From an uncultured Caryophanales bacterium (GTDB lineage Bacteria > Bacillota_I > Bacilli_A > RF39 > UBA660): a DNA stretch of 51,720 nt. Positions 7,962 to 16,729 of the stretch are shown piece by piece (position 1 is the stretch's first letter; every line of letters starts with the position of its first letter). Where the stretch lies: positions 1 through 51,720 of the forward strand of contig CAMOGG010000006.1 in assembly GCA_946614095.1 (NCBI GenBank), in the 5' to 3' direction. Made by a program: the position numbers and the translations under genes. The notes under the pieces were generated by a model. The model saw nothing but the letters and a program-made list of their open reading frames with translations, had not been told where the DNA came from and did no database searches.

Positions 7962-10900
7962 ATGAAAAAAAATCTGAAAATAATTCCTATAGTAGTCTTG
8001 ATAGTAGTTCTTGCATTGATGGCTACAAATAACCAAAGCCCTAAAAACAAAAATATTCAAAAAGTATTAAAGACAGAAGCTTATTCCTATCTCTCTAAAG
8101 AAGCAAAAGAATATATTGAAGAAGTCTATCAAGAAACGGGTACTATTGTCAGTACAGAAAAAAATAAAGAAGAAAATGTTCCTTACTTAAATCCTAAATA
8201 TGTTTCCTATTTATCATTAAGTGAAGAAGAAAAAGAGCAAGTAGAAGAAATACCTCAAGTTTACGCCATAGATTTTCCAAGTGAAGGAAGTAATGAAATA
8301 CTTCCAACTACTTATGATTTGAGAAATGTAAATGGAAAGAACTTTGTATCTCCAATTAGGAATCAAGATACACTAGATCTATGTTGGTCTTTTACAACAG
8401 CTGAACAATTAGAAAGCTATTTAATGGTAAAAAATAATCAAACTTATTCTAGCTCATCACAATTATTTTCTACAAGACAAATTGACTATGCAAGTAGTAC
8501 AAATGGAATAAAAGATTATAATAATGAAAACGGTACGAGAGAGTTAACAAAAGGAGGAAACTTCTTGGCTTCTACCTTAGTTATTTCCAATGGATTAGGT
8601 TTAGTAAGTGATTCCTTAATACCATTTACTTTAGATAAATCACAAAGAGAATTATCAGAAGTATTAAACTATAGTAGATCATTATATGAATTAGATAAAA
8701 GTATTTTGATGCCTACTATTACTTCAACTACAACGACAACAGCGAAAAATAACATTATTAAAGCAGTAAAACAACTTGTTATGGAAAATGGGGGAGCTTA
8801 TGTAGGAACACAAGGACCAGGATATTCTTGTAGTTCCAAAAACTCTGATGGAACTACAATTATTCGAGTAGATAATGGCTGTGAAGAGAATGCTGCTCAT
8901 GCGATGCAGATTATTGGTTGGAATGATAATTATTCATATGCTTATTGTAAAAGCAATAAAAAACATACAAATGACATTTCTTCTTGCAGTAGTAGTAATA
9001 TTGTTAGAGGAACAGGAGCATGGCTATTAAGAAACTCATGGGGAACAAACTATCCTTATGTTTATTTAGCGTATGATTCTTTACTAGATGATTATTATAT
9101 TTTCTCAGATATTTCATCTATGAGTACGAGAACTTGGGATAATAATTATCATAAGAAAGTAGACCCATTCTATATCTACTACAATGTGTATGACAATCAA
9201 TCATTTGAAAAGAAAATTAATACCCCAGAAAAAGTGGAAAAGGTAAAATTCTTCTCATTTGGATCAAACGGAACGTTTACATTATCCATCAAATCTGGTT
9301 CAAGAAACTATAATAGTATTAAAACTGCAACAGTAACTTATCCTGGAATTTATACCTTTGATTTAAGTGATAGTAATATTATTTTAGATGATAGTACTTT
9401 TGAAGTAACAATTAGTAGTAGCAATAATGTTTCTTTAATAAAACAAAGTATGGAAGTTTTTACATCGAATCAAACTAGTAATCCGCAAATAAAAAACAGT
9501 ACCAATGCTATTACTTTAGATGAATCTTCTTCTAATTATTCTTTTAGATTATATTCTCATACCAAAAACATCTCTTCTAATCAAAAACCAACCTATCAAT
9601 TAATAAATAGAAAAGGAGAAGATGTATCAAGTTATTTAACAGTAAAGAATAATACAATAGCAAAAAATGATGTTAACTCATTACTAGAAATATCCTCTTC
9701 CATTAAAACGGGAAGATATACTGTTAAAACCAATTATCAAGGTGCTTCTGATGAAATGAACCTAGTAATCGGAGTAGAAAAAGCAACAGTAAAATTCTAT
9801 GCAAATGATGGAACAAATAGGGTAAGTACTCAAACCGTGCCTATCTTTACATCATTCCAATTAAAAGCCAATCCATATACTAAGACAGGCTATAGTTTTA
9901 CAGGATGGAATACTAAAGCAGATGGAACAGGAGACCGCTATACAAACCTTCAAACGATAAATGAGATAGAAGAGGATTTAACTCTTTATGCACAATGGGT
10001 AGCCAATACCTATAAAGTTCAATATAACGCAAATGGTGGTACAGGAAATATGGCAGAGCAACAATTTAGCTATGATGTTTCCCAAACACTATTACAAAAT
10101 ACTTTTACACATAGTACATATAACTTTGTATCATGGAATACCAAAGCAGATGGAACTGGAACCTATTATCAGGATAAGCAAGAAGTGTCCAATCTAGTAA
10201 GTACTTCCAATGGTACCATCACTCTATATGCACAGTGGGATAGAGTACCAGATGTTTATTATCGCACACATGTCCAAGATATTGGTTGGCAATCATATGT
10301 TTATAATGGTGCTATGTCAGGAACTAGCGGTCAATCAAAAAGATTAGAAGCAATTCAAGTAAAATTACGAAACAAAGCATATACAGGAGATGTTGAATAC
10401 CGTACTCATGTGGAAGATTATGGATGGATGAGTTATGTCAAAAATGATGCCATGTCAGGAACCTCTCATCAAGCAAAGCGACTAGAGGCTATTCAAATTA
10501 GATTGACAGGAGATTTAGCAACTCATTATGATATTTATTACCGAGTACACGCTCAAGATGTAGGATGGATGAATTGGGCTAAAAATGATGAAATGGCAGG
10601 AACAGCAGGATATGGAAGAAGACTAGAAGGAATAGAAATTGTTGTAGTAGAAAAAGGGAAAAAACCACCAACAAGAACAAATTTAAAAACGACCAAAGCC
10701 TTTCTTCAAAAACAAGTGATGTATACCACTCATGTTCAAGATATCGGATGGCAAAGTGAAGTAGCCGATGGAACAATGTCAGGTACCAGCGGACAGTCAA
10801 AGAGATTAGAAGGAATCAAAATAAGATTATATAAACCTGCTTATAGTGGTAATATTCGTTATAAAACTCATGTTCAAGATATCGGTTGGCAAAACTTTGT

Positions 10901-11183
10901 CTATGATGGTGCAATGTCAGGTACAAGTGGGCAAGGGAAACGATTAGAAGCCATTAAAATTGAATTAACCGGAAATATAGCAAGTCACTATGATATTTAT
11001 TACCGAGTGCATGCTGAAACCTTTGGCTGGATGAACTGGGCTAAAAATGGTGAAAGTGCAGGAACAGCACATTATGGATATCGTCTGGAAGGAATTGAAA
11101 TTGTTTTAGTTGACAAAGGAGATAAGCCACCAACAAGATCTAACTTAAAAACAACAAAAGCCTTTATCGATAAAAATGCTTAA
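7962..11183 (+). CDS. Secreted papain-like (C1) cysteine protease with InlB and ChW repeats
   Basis: Exported protein of 1073 residues. Residues 1-22 are a signal peptide or N-terminal membrane anchor. Residues ~115-400 are a C1 peptidase domain: Gln135 and Cys141 in 'IRNQDTLDLCWSF', His313 in 'AAHAMQIIGW' and Asn358 in 'LLRNSWGTNYP' give the full Gln-Cys-His-Asn set. Residues ~607-763 hold two InlB (Listeria-Bacteroides) repeats, seen as 'GYSFTGWNTKADG' and 'LTLYAQW'. Residues ~765-1065 hold six ChW repeats in two groups of three. There is no LPxTG motif, so attachment probably relies on the repeats. The protease is predicted to act at the cell surface; its target is unknown. It has its own promoter and terminator. 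Confidence 0.9.
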   Translation: MKKNLKIIPIVVLIVVLALMATNNQSPKNKNIQKVLKTEAYSYLSKEAKEYIEEVYQETGTIVSTEKNKEENVPYLNPKYVSYLSLSEEEKEQVEEIPQVYAIDFPSEGSNEILPTTYDLRNVNGKNFVSPIRNQDTLDLCWSFTTAEQLESYLMVKNNQTYSSSSQLFSTRQIDYASSTNGIKDYNNENGTRELTKGGNFLASTLVISNGLGLVSDSLIPFTLDKSQRELSEVLNYSRSLYELDKSILMPTITSTTTTTAKNNIIKAVKQLVMENGGAYVGTQGPGYSCSSKNSDGTTIIRVDNGCEENAAHAMQIIGWNDNYSYAYCKSNKKHTNDISSCSSSNIVRGTGAWLLRNSWGTNYPYVYLAYDSLLDDYYIFSDISSMSTRTWDNNYHKKVDPFYIYYNVYDNQSFEKKINTPEKVEKVKFFSFGSNGTFTLSIKSGSRNYNSIKTATVTYPGIYTFDLSDSNIILDDSTFEVTISSSNNVSLIKQSMEVFTSNQTSNPQIKNSTNAITLDESSSNYSFRLYSHTKNISSNQKPTYQLINRKGEDVSSYLTVKNNTIAKNDVNSLLEISSSIKTGRYTVKTNYQGASDEMNLVIGVEKATVKFYANDGTNRVSTQTVPIFTSFQLKANPYTKTGYSFTGWNTKADGTGDRYTNLQTINEIEEDLTLYAQWVANTYKVQYNANGGTGNMAEQQFSYDVSQTLLQNTFTHSTYNFVSWNTKADGTGTYYQDKQEVSNLVSTSNGTITLYAQWDRVPDVYYRTHVQDIGWQSYVYNGAMSGTSGQSKRLEAIQVKLRNKAYTGDVEYRTHVEDYGWMSYVKNDAMSGTSHQAKRLEAIQIRLTGDLATHYDIYYRVHAQDVGWMNWAKNDEMAGTAGYGRRLEGIEIVVVEKGKKPPTRTNLKTTKAFLQKQVMYTTHVQDIGWQSEVADGTMSGTSGQSKRLEGIKIRLYKPAYSGNIRYKTHVQDIGWQNFVYDGAMSGTSGQGKRLEAIKIELTGNIASHYDIYYRVHAETFGWMNWAKNGESAGTAHYGYRLEGIEIVLVDKGDKPPTRSNLKTTKAFIDKNA

Positions 11184-11210
11184 GAACAGAGAAATCTGTT
11201 CTCTTTTTTT
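11183..11210 (+). terminator. Rho-independent terminator
   Basis: AGAACAGA / TCTGTTCT stem with a GAAA loop, then C and a run of eight T. It directly follows the protease stop codon. Confidence 0.9.
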
Positions 11211-11252
11211 TAATTTTATGTTAAAATGGTATCATAAGAGGGGAAGTAACTT

Positions 11253-14200
11253 ATGAAGAAGAAATTAATATTGATAATTCTTATGGTATTATTTTTAATA
11301 CCATTTAAAACCCAAGCTACAACTTACACAATAAACCAGTTAAAGGCATTGTATCCAGACGGAACTAAATTTACGGACACATATTCTTATCGATATACAA
11401 CAGACGAGAATCCCAATACAATAGTGAATATGGTTGAGACGAACTGTGCTGGATTTGCTGCAACAATATATTATAAGTTCTATGGATTAGATCATCATTG
11501 GGCAACTCAAAGTACAGACATTTTAAGTATTGAACCAGGTGATATTGTAAGATATCAAGAACCAAGCAAAGGCGCTAATACAAGTGAAGGACATAGTGTT
11601 TTTGTAATATCAAGATCAGGGTCAACAGTAACCGTAGCAGAAGCCAACTATGGTGAAGCAGGTGTGATAAAATGGGGACGTCAATGTGACATTTCAGAGT
11701 TTAATTATGGTTTTGATCACATTGACAAAGGACTATATACCATTGGTAGCGTATCTGTATCTCCAACTGTGGATATTCCACAAAATGTAAAGACATCTTT
11801 CAATGCTTTAACAGGGAAATTAAATGTAAATTGGACAAGAGTAAGTAGAGCATCTGACTATATTGTTTCTGTTTTCACAGAACAAGACGTGAAAAATAAT
11901 AATTTTTCAAATCCAATTGCCACTGAAAGACCAACTTATAATTTAGCCGTAAGTCCAACGATTACATTAACACAAACAGGATTGCTATACGTATATGTTC
12001 AAACTGTATTAGATGAATATAAATCAAGTTTTAGTAGTCCAATTATTTTGAAAAGAATCCAAATATCAAATTTAACAATCGATAACAAACCAACAGGAAA
12101 TATTTATGTTGGAGATGAATTCACTTTGAAAGCCATAAAAGAACCAAGTGATGCCAATTACCAAACAAAACTTACTTGGACAAGTAGTAATGAAAGTGTA
12201 GCAACCGTAACATCAGGATGTAAAGTAAACGTTATTGGTGAAGGAACCACAACAATAATGGTTGAAAGTGAAAACGGTATTAAAACAGGATATTCTTTTA
12301 CAGCAATGGACAATACACCAGTAGAAAGCATTACACTAAATAAGACAAGTAAAGAATTGTTAAAAGATGAAGAATTTCAATTAACTGCGACAATTCTTCC
12401 TGAAAAATTAGCTAATAAAGTAGTAAACTGGAATTCATCAGATTCTTCTATCGCAACAGTAGATTCAACTGGTAAAGTAAAAGCTATTGCGAAAGGTACT
12501 GCAATTATTACTGCATCAGTAGAAGATAAATCTGCTACTTGTACAATTATTGTTTCCAATACAGAAATAAAAGAAATTGATTTTTCTTTACCATTTGCTA
12601 TAGAAGGAGAAAGCTATTACATGAGAGCCTATGTAACACCAAATGATGCTAATGCAGATGGCTTGATTTGGACAAGTAGTAATCCTCAAGTATTAAAGGT
12701 AAGTTCATATGATGGTAGTGATGCATGGTTAGAAGGAATGCATTCAGGTACTGCAACAATTACGATTCAAGCATCCAATGGAGTAAGAACAGATGCAGAG
12801 ATAAAAGTTTATGCAAAAATAAAAAGTCTAGGAATTACTGGTCCAACAGATAAAGTATATGTAGGCGATGAATTTGAATTAAATTATAATATTACTGCAG
12901 ATGGAGAATACTATGATTATATGGCTCTAACATCTACCAATCCGGATGTAATAGAAGTAGATGGTTCAAAATTAATTGCCAAACAAGCTGGATCTAGTAT
13001 GATTAAGGCAACAGATTTTACTGGTAAAAAAACAGCTTCAACGACAATAGAAGTATATGATAGAAAACCAATTACGGATATAACTTTGTATGCCCCACAA
13101 AAAGAATTAACAGTAGGACAATCAGTAAAGTATCATGCAACTGTAGTTCCAGAAGATACAACAGATTCAAAAGAATTAACTTGGAAGAGTAGCGATGAAA
13201 GTGTTGCAACAATTGATTCAAATGGAACTATTAATGCACTATCAGCAGGCACAACAACTATTTCAGTTACAAGTAGTAATAATATAAAGAAAACATTTGA
13301 AGTAATGGTAAATAATTCCAATATAGCAGTAACAAATATTACATTGAATAAAACGTCATTATCTTTAAAAGAAGGAGAAAGTGAAACATTAACTCCAACC
13401 ATAACACCTGCAAATGCAACAGATAAAACAGTTACGTGGACAAGTAGTAATACAGCAGTTGCCACGGTATCCAATGGAACAGTAATAGCAAAAAAAGCCG
13501 GAACTGCAACTATTACAGCTCAAGCCGGAACAAAATCCACAACCTGCCAGATTACTGTAACAGCTAACGAAATACCAGTAACAAATATTACATTGAATAA
13601 AACGTCATTATCTTTAAAAGAAGGAGAAAGTGAAACATTAACTCCAACCATAACACCTGCAAATGCAACAGATAAAACAGTTACGTGGACAAGTAGTAAT
13701 ACAGCAGTTGCCACGGTATCCAATGGAACAGTAATAGCAAAAAAAGCCGGAACTGCAACTATTACAGCTCAAGCCGGAACAAAATCTGCAACCTGCCAAG
13801 TAACCATCACCGCAAAAGAGAATAAAAAACTATCTGTTGCATATATGACACATGTCCAAGATTATGGGGATCAAAAATATGTAAGAGATGGACAAATGGC
13901 TGGAACTAGTGGACAATCAAAAAGATTAGAAGCCATTCGAATAAAATTAGAAAATCAACCAGTTGATGGAGATATTGAATATAGAACACATGTAGAAGAC
14001 TACGGATGGATGAGTTATGTGAAAAATGGTGCCATGTCAGGAACATCACATGAAGCCAAAAGACTAGAAGCGATTCAAATCAGACTAACTGGACCAATAG
14101 CAGAACAATATGATGTTTATTACCGAGTACATGCCCAAGATGTAGGATGGATGAACTGGGCTAAAAATGATGAAATGTCAGGGACAGCAGGATATGGAAG

Positions 14201-14780
14201 AAGACTGGAAGGAATTGAAATTGTCATTGTTGAAAAAGGACAAAATCCACCAACAAGAACCAATACAAAAACCACAAAAGCATTCATCCAAAAACAAGTA
14301 TTGTATACCACTCATGTAGAGGATTATGGATGGCAAAGTGAAGTGGCAGATGGTGCCATGTCAGGAACATCTCATCAGTCAAAAAGACTAGAAGGAATCA
14401 AAATTAGATTATATAAGCCACAATATACAGGAGATATAGAGTACAGAACTCATGTTCAAGATATTGGATGGCAAGCTCCTGTCAAAAATGGACAAATGTC
14501 AGGAACAAGTGGACAAGCCAAAAGACTAGAAGCTATTGAAATACAATTAACAGAAGAAATGGCACAGCATTACGACATCTATTACCGAGTTCACGCAGAA
14601 CACTTCGGATGGATGAATTGGGCGAAGAACGGACAAAGTGCAGGAACAGCACATTATGGATATCGATTAGAAGGAATTGAAATTGTAATAGTGGATAAAG
14701 GAGAGGCTCCACCAACAAGAACAGATATCAAAAATTCACAGCCATTTGTGGATAAAAGAGAACAAAATATTTTAAAATAG
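11253..14780 (+). CDS. Giant secreted CHAP-like protein with Ig-like (BIG2) and ChW repeats
   Basis: Exported protein of 1175 residues with a signal peptide ending near 'PFKTQATT' (residue ~23). Residues ~55-165 look like a CHAP or NlpC/P60-type cysteine amidohydrolase: Cys65 in 'TNCAGFA', His114 in 'EGHSVFV' and Glu130/Asn132 in 'VAEANYG'. A fibronectin-III-like segment follows (~175-270), then about seven BIG2 Ig-like domains (~272-856), the last two nearly identical. Residues ~860-1163 carry six ChW repeats in two triplets; the first repeat has GD where GW is expected. Peptidoglycan cleavage is the likely activity, with the Ig-like stalk lifting or spacing the enzyme. The catalytic family is less certain than the repeat calls. 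Confidence 0.85.
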   Translation: MKKKLILIILMVLFLIPFKTQATTYTINQLKALYPDGTKFTDTYSYRYTTDENPNTIVNMVETNCAGFAATIYYKFYGLDHHWATQSTDILSIEPGDIVRYQEPSKGANTSEGHSVFVISRSGSTVTVAEANYGEAGVIKWGRQCDISEFNYGFDHIDKGLYTIGSVSVSPTVDIPQNVKTSFNALTGKLNVNWTRVSRASDYIVSVFTEQDVKNNNFSNPIATERPTYNLAVSPTITLTQTGLLYVYVQTVLDEYKSSFSSPIILKRIQISNLTIDNKPTGNIYVGDEFTLKAIKEPSDANYQTKLTWTSSNESVATVTSGCKVNVIGEGTTTIMVESENGIKTGYSFTAMDNTPVESITLNKTSKELLKDEEFQLTATILPEKLANKVVNWNSSDSSIATVDSTGKVKAIAKGTAIITASVEDKSATCTIIVSNTEIKEIDFSLPFAIEGESYYMRAYVTPNDANADGLIWTSSNPQVLKVSSYDGSDAWLEGMHSGTATITIQASNGVRTDAEIKVYAKIKSLGITGPTDKVYVGDEFELNYNITADGEYYDYMALTSTNPDVIEVDGSKLIAKQAGSSMIKATDFTGKKTASTTIEVYDRKPITDITLYAPQKELTVGQSVKYHATVVPEDTTDSKELTWKSSDESVATIDSNGTINALSAGTTTISVTSSNNIKKTFEVMVNNSNIAVTNITLNKTSLSLKEGESETLTPTITPANATDKTVTWTSSNTAVATVSNGTVIAKKAGTATITAQAGTKSTTCQITVTANEIPVTNITLNKTSLSLKEGESETLTPTITPANATDKTVTWTSSNTAVATVSNGTVIAKKAGTATITAQAGTKSATCQVTITAKENKKLSVAYMTHVQDYGDQKYVRDGQMAGTSGQSKRLEAIRIKLENQPVDGDIEYRTHVEDYGWMSYVKNGAMSGTSHEAKRLEAIQIRLTGPIAEQYDVYYRVHAQDVGWMNWAKNDEMSGTAGYGRRLEGIEIVIVEKGQNPPTRTNTKTTKAFIQKQVLYTTHVEDYGWQSEVADGAMSGTSHQSKRLEGIKIRLYKPQYTGDIEYRTHVQDIGWQAPVKNGQMSGTSGQAKRLEAIEIQLTEEMAQHYDIYYRVHAEHFGWMNWAKNGQSAGTAHYGYRLEGIEIVIVDKGEAPPTRTDIKNSQPFVDKREQNILK
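13327..13786 (+). repeat. Perfect 211-bp tandem direct repeat (BIG2 domains)
   Basis: Bases 13327-13537 and 13576-13786 read the same with no mismatch, at an offset of 249 bases (83 codons). Each copy encodes most of one Ig-like domain beginning 'VTNITLNKTSLSL'. The flanks of the two copies diverge after 'GTKS'. The identity points to a recent in-frame duplication or gene conversion. Confidence 0.97.
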
Positions 14781-14810
14781 TGGAAAAGGAAGTAGAAAAT
14801 ACTTCCTTTT
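14710..14810 (+). repeat. Copy 2 of ~100-bp gene-tail/terminator repeat
   Basis: Matches 7786-7886. Here it is in frame and encodes the last ~23 residues of the ChW protein, ending 'QNILK', plus the terminator. Confidence 0.9.
14787..14810 (+). terminator. Rho-independent terminator
   Basis: GGAAGTA / TACTTCC stem around GAAAA, followed by TTTT. Compared with the copy at 7863, a base pair has changed on both arms (A-T to G-C), which preserves pairing. Confidence 0.8.
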
Positions 14811-14895
14811 GATAGTATAAAAGTACTAGCCCTTAATAATGAATGTGCATAGAATAAGAAAAATTTTATCTTTAATATGATTTGTAATGGCTATT

Positions 14896-14923
14896 TTGAA
14901 AGTAAAAACGAATGTGTTATAAT
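14896..14923 (+). promoter_or_regulatory. Promoter with extended -10
   Basis: TTGAAA at 14896-14901, 16-base spacer, TATAAT at 14918-14923 preceded by TGT. It lies 20 bases before the start of the ATP-grasp/glycosyltransferase fusion gene. Confidence 0.75.
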
Positions 14924-14943
14924 GGAATCAGGAAGGTGAGAAG

Positions 14944-16677
14944 ATGATATCACAAAAAATAAAAGAACTTGATTATAAAGGAAAACTAAACTCTTTACCA
15001 GATAGTATTTATATAAGACTAAAGTATTATGCCGTATTTGGAAGACTTCCTAACTTGCATAATCCAAAACGATTTAGTGAAAAATTACAATGGTTAAAGT
15101 TACACGATAGAAAAGAGCTTTATACAAAATTATCAGATAAGTATGAAGCAAAAAAAATTGTAGGGAAAAAAATAGGAAAAGAGCACATTATTCCAACGAT
15201 AGGAGTGTATGATAACTTTGACAAAATAGATATAAACAAATTACCCAATAAGTTTGTGATGAAATGCACACATGATTCTGGCGGAGTGATAGTATGCAAG
15301 GATAAAAAGAAATTAAATTGGGAAGATGCGAAACAATTAATCAATAATAATTTAAAGTCTAATTTCTATATAGTAAGTAGAGAATGGCCTTACAAGAATA
15401 TTAAACCTAGAATTATTATTGAAGAATATATTGGAAGTGATTTAACCGATTATAGATTTTATTGCTTTCATGGTAAAGTAGAATACATTTATGAGTATAC
15501 TAATAAAGGAACAAAAGATAATCATAAACCAGAACCTACTCATTGTAACGTATATGATAGAAACTGGAAACAACAGAAATTTAGAAATAACTCAGGACCA
15601 ACAGAAGAACCTACTAAAAAACCAAAAAAATTAAAAGAAATGATTGAAATTGCAGAAAAACTATCAAAAGGACTAAAATTTATTCGAGTAGATTTATATA
15701 ATATAGGAGAGAAAATCTATTTTGGAGAATTAACATTTTATCCAGGAGCAGGATGGTCTATTTTTCATCCAGATACCTACGATTATAAATTAGGAAGACT
15801 ATTAAAAATAAAAGAGTCTAAGTCAAGAAAGTCACTTATAAAAAAAAGAGATAGAGTTCTATTAAAAGCAAAAGTTCCTGTTATGAGTGAACTAGTAGGA
15901 AAAGGAATTGAATATATCTATAAGCCAGGTTGTGTTGGAAGTGGAGAAGGATGGAAGTACTGGAGAAATTTTGGAAAATGGACAAGAAGTATTAAGAACT
16001 ACAAAGTAGTAGTTCTAAGTGAAAACTACTATAACTATGATGTTTCAAGATATATTAAACAAGTAAATCCAGATTGTAAAGTAATTTTATTCTTTTGGAA
16101 TAAACTAGTATTTGATTCATACTTTAAGGTAATAGAAGATCCAAACCTAGATGAAATATATACATTTGATGAGGAAGAAGCTGAAAAATATCATTTTAAG
16201 CATAACTCAACCTATTATTCAAAAAAAGTAAAGCTTCCAAAGAATAATATAGAAAATGATGTAGTATTTTTAGGACGGGCTAAAGATAGAGAAAAAGATA
16301 TTAGAGATTTAGAAAAAAAATTAAGAAAAAAGAAAATTAAGACAGATTTTAAAATAATTACAGATGAAAAAGATATCATTGGATATAAAGACTATTTGGA
16401 AATGATTTCCAAAGCAAAGTGTCTTTTAGATTTTAATGCATATAATCAACGTGGACTTGCTTTAAGAGTAATGGAAGGATTATTCTTTAAAAAGAAAGTC
16501 ATAACAACAAATAAATATGTGAAAGAATACGATTTCTACAATAAAAATAATTTCTTTATTATTGGAGAAGATGATTGGAAAGAGATTAAGAATTTTATAA
16601 ATTCTGATTATGAAGAAGTTGATCAAAAAATAATAGATTACTATGATTTTGAGCAATGGATAAAAAGATTTAAATAG
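14944..16677 (+). CDS. TupA-like ATP-grasp fused to a glycosyltransferase-like domain
   Basis: Cytoplasmic protein of 577 residues with two parts. Residues ~35-295 match the TupA-like ATP-grasp pattern: 'PKRFSEKLQWLKLHDR', 'FVMKCTHDSGGVIVCKDK', 'IIIEEYIG' and 'DYRFYCFHGK'. TupA is linked to teichuronopeptide synthesis, and relatives in capsule loci ligate amino groups to sugars. Residues ~325-575 look like a glycosyltransferase-type Rossmann module: 'YKVVVLSENYYN', 'DVVFLGRAKDREKD', then 'RGLALRVMEGLFFKKKVITTN', which resembles the nucleotide-sugar-binding end of GT-B enzymes or of CgeB-like proteins. The start has an AGGAAGGTGAG site. The ATP-grasp call is firm; the second-domain assignment is moderate. 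Confidence 0.75.
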   Translation: MISQKIKELDYKGKLNSLPDSIYIRLKYYAVFGRLPNLHNPKRFSEKLQWLKLHDRKELYTKLSDKYEAKKIVGKKIGKEHIIPTIGVYDNFDKIDINKLPNKFVMKCTHDSGGVIVCKDKKKLNWEDAKQLINNNLKSNFYIVSREWPYKNIKPRIIIEEYIGSDLTDYRFYCFHGKVEYIYEYTNKGTKDNHKPEPTHCNVYDRNWKQQKFRNNSGPTEEPTKKPKKLKEMIEIAEKLSKGLKFIRVDLYNIGEKIYFGELTFYPGAGWSIFHPDTYDYKLGRLLKIKESKSRKSLIKKRDRVLLKAKVPVMSELVGKGIEYIYKPGCVGSGEGWKYWRNFGKWTRSIKNYKVVVLSENYYNYDVSRYIKQVNPDCKVILFFWNKLVFDSYFKVIEDPNLDEIYTFDEEEAEKYHFKHNSTYYSKKVKLPKNNIENDVVFLGRAKDREKDIRDLEKKLRKKKIKTDFKIITDEKDIIGYKDYLEMISKAKCLLDFNAYNQRGLALRVMEGLFFKKKVITTNKYVKEYDFYNKNNFFIIGEDDWKEIKNFINSDYEEVDQKIIDYYDFEQWIKRFK

Positions 16678-16729
16678 ATAAGAAAGTAATATGTAAAATA
16701 ACTTGATAAAATAAGAATAGGAGGTTAAA

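Noticed and set aside
13133-13723. Two minus-strand frames with nearly the same protein sequence
   Set aside because: They repeat only because they are the reverse strand of the duplicated BIG2 domains.
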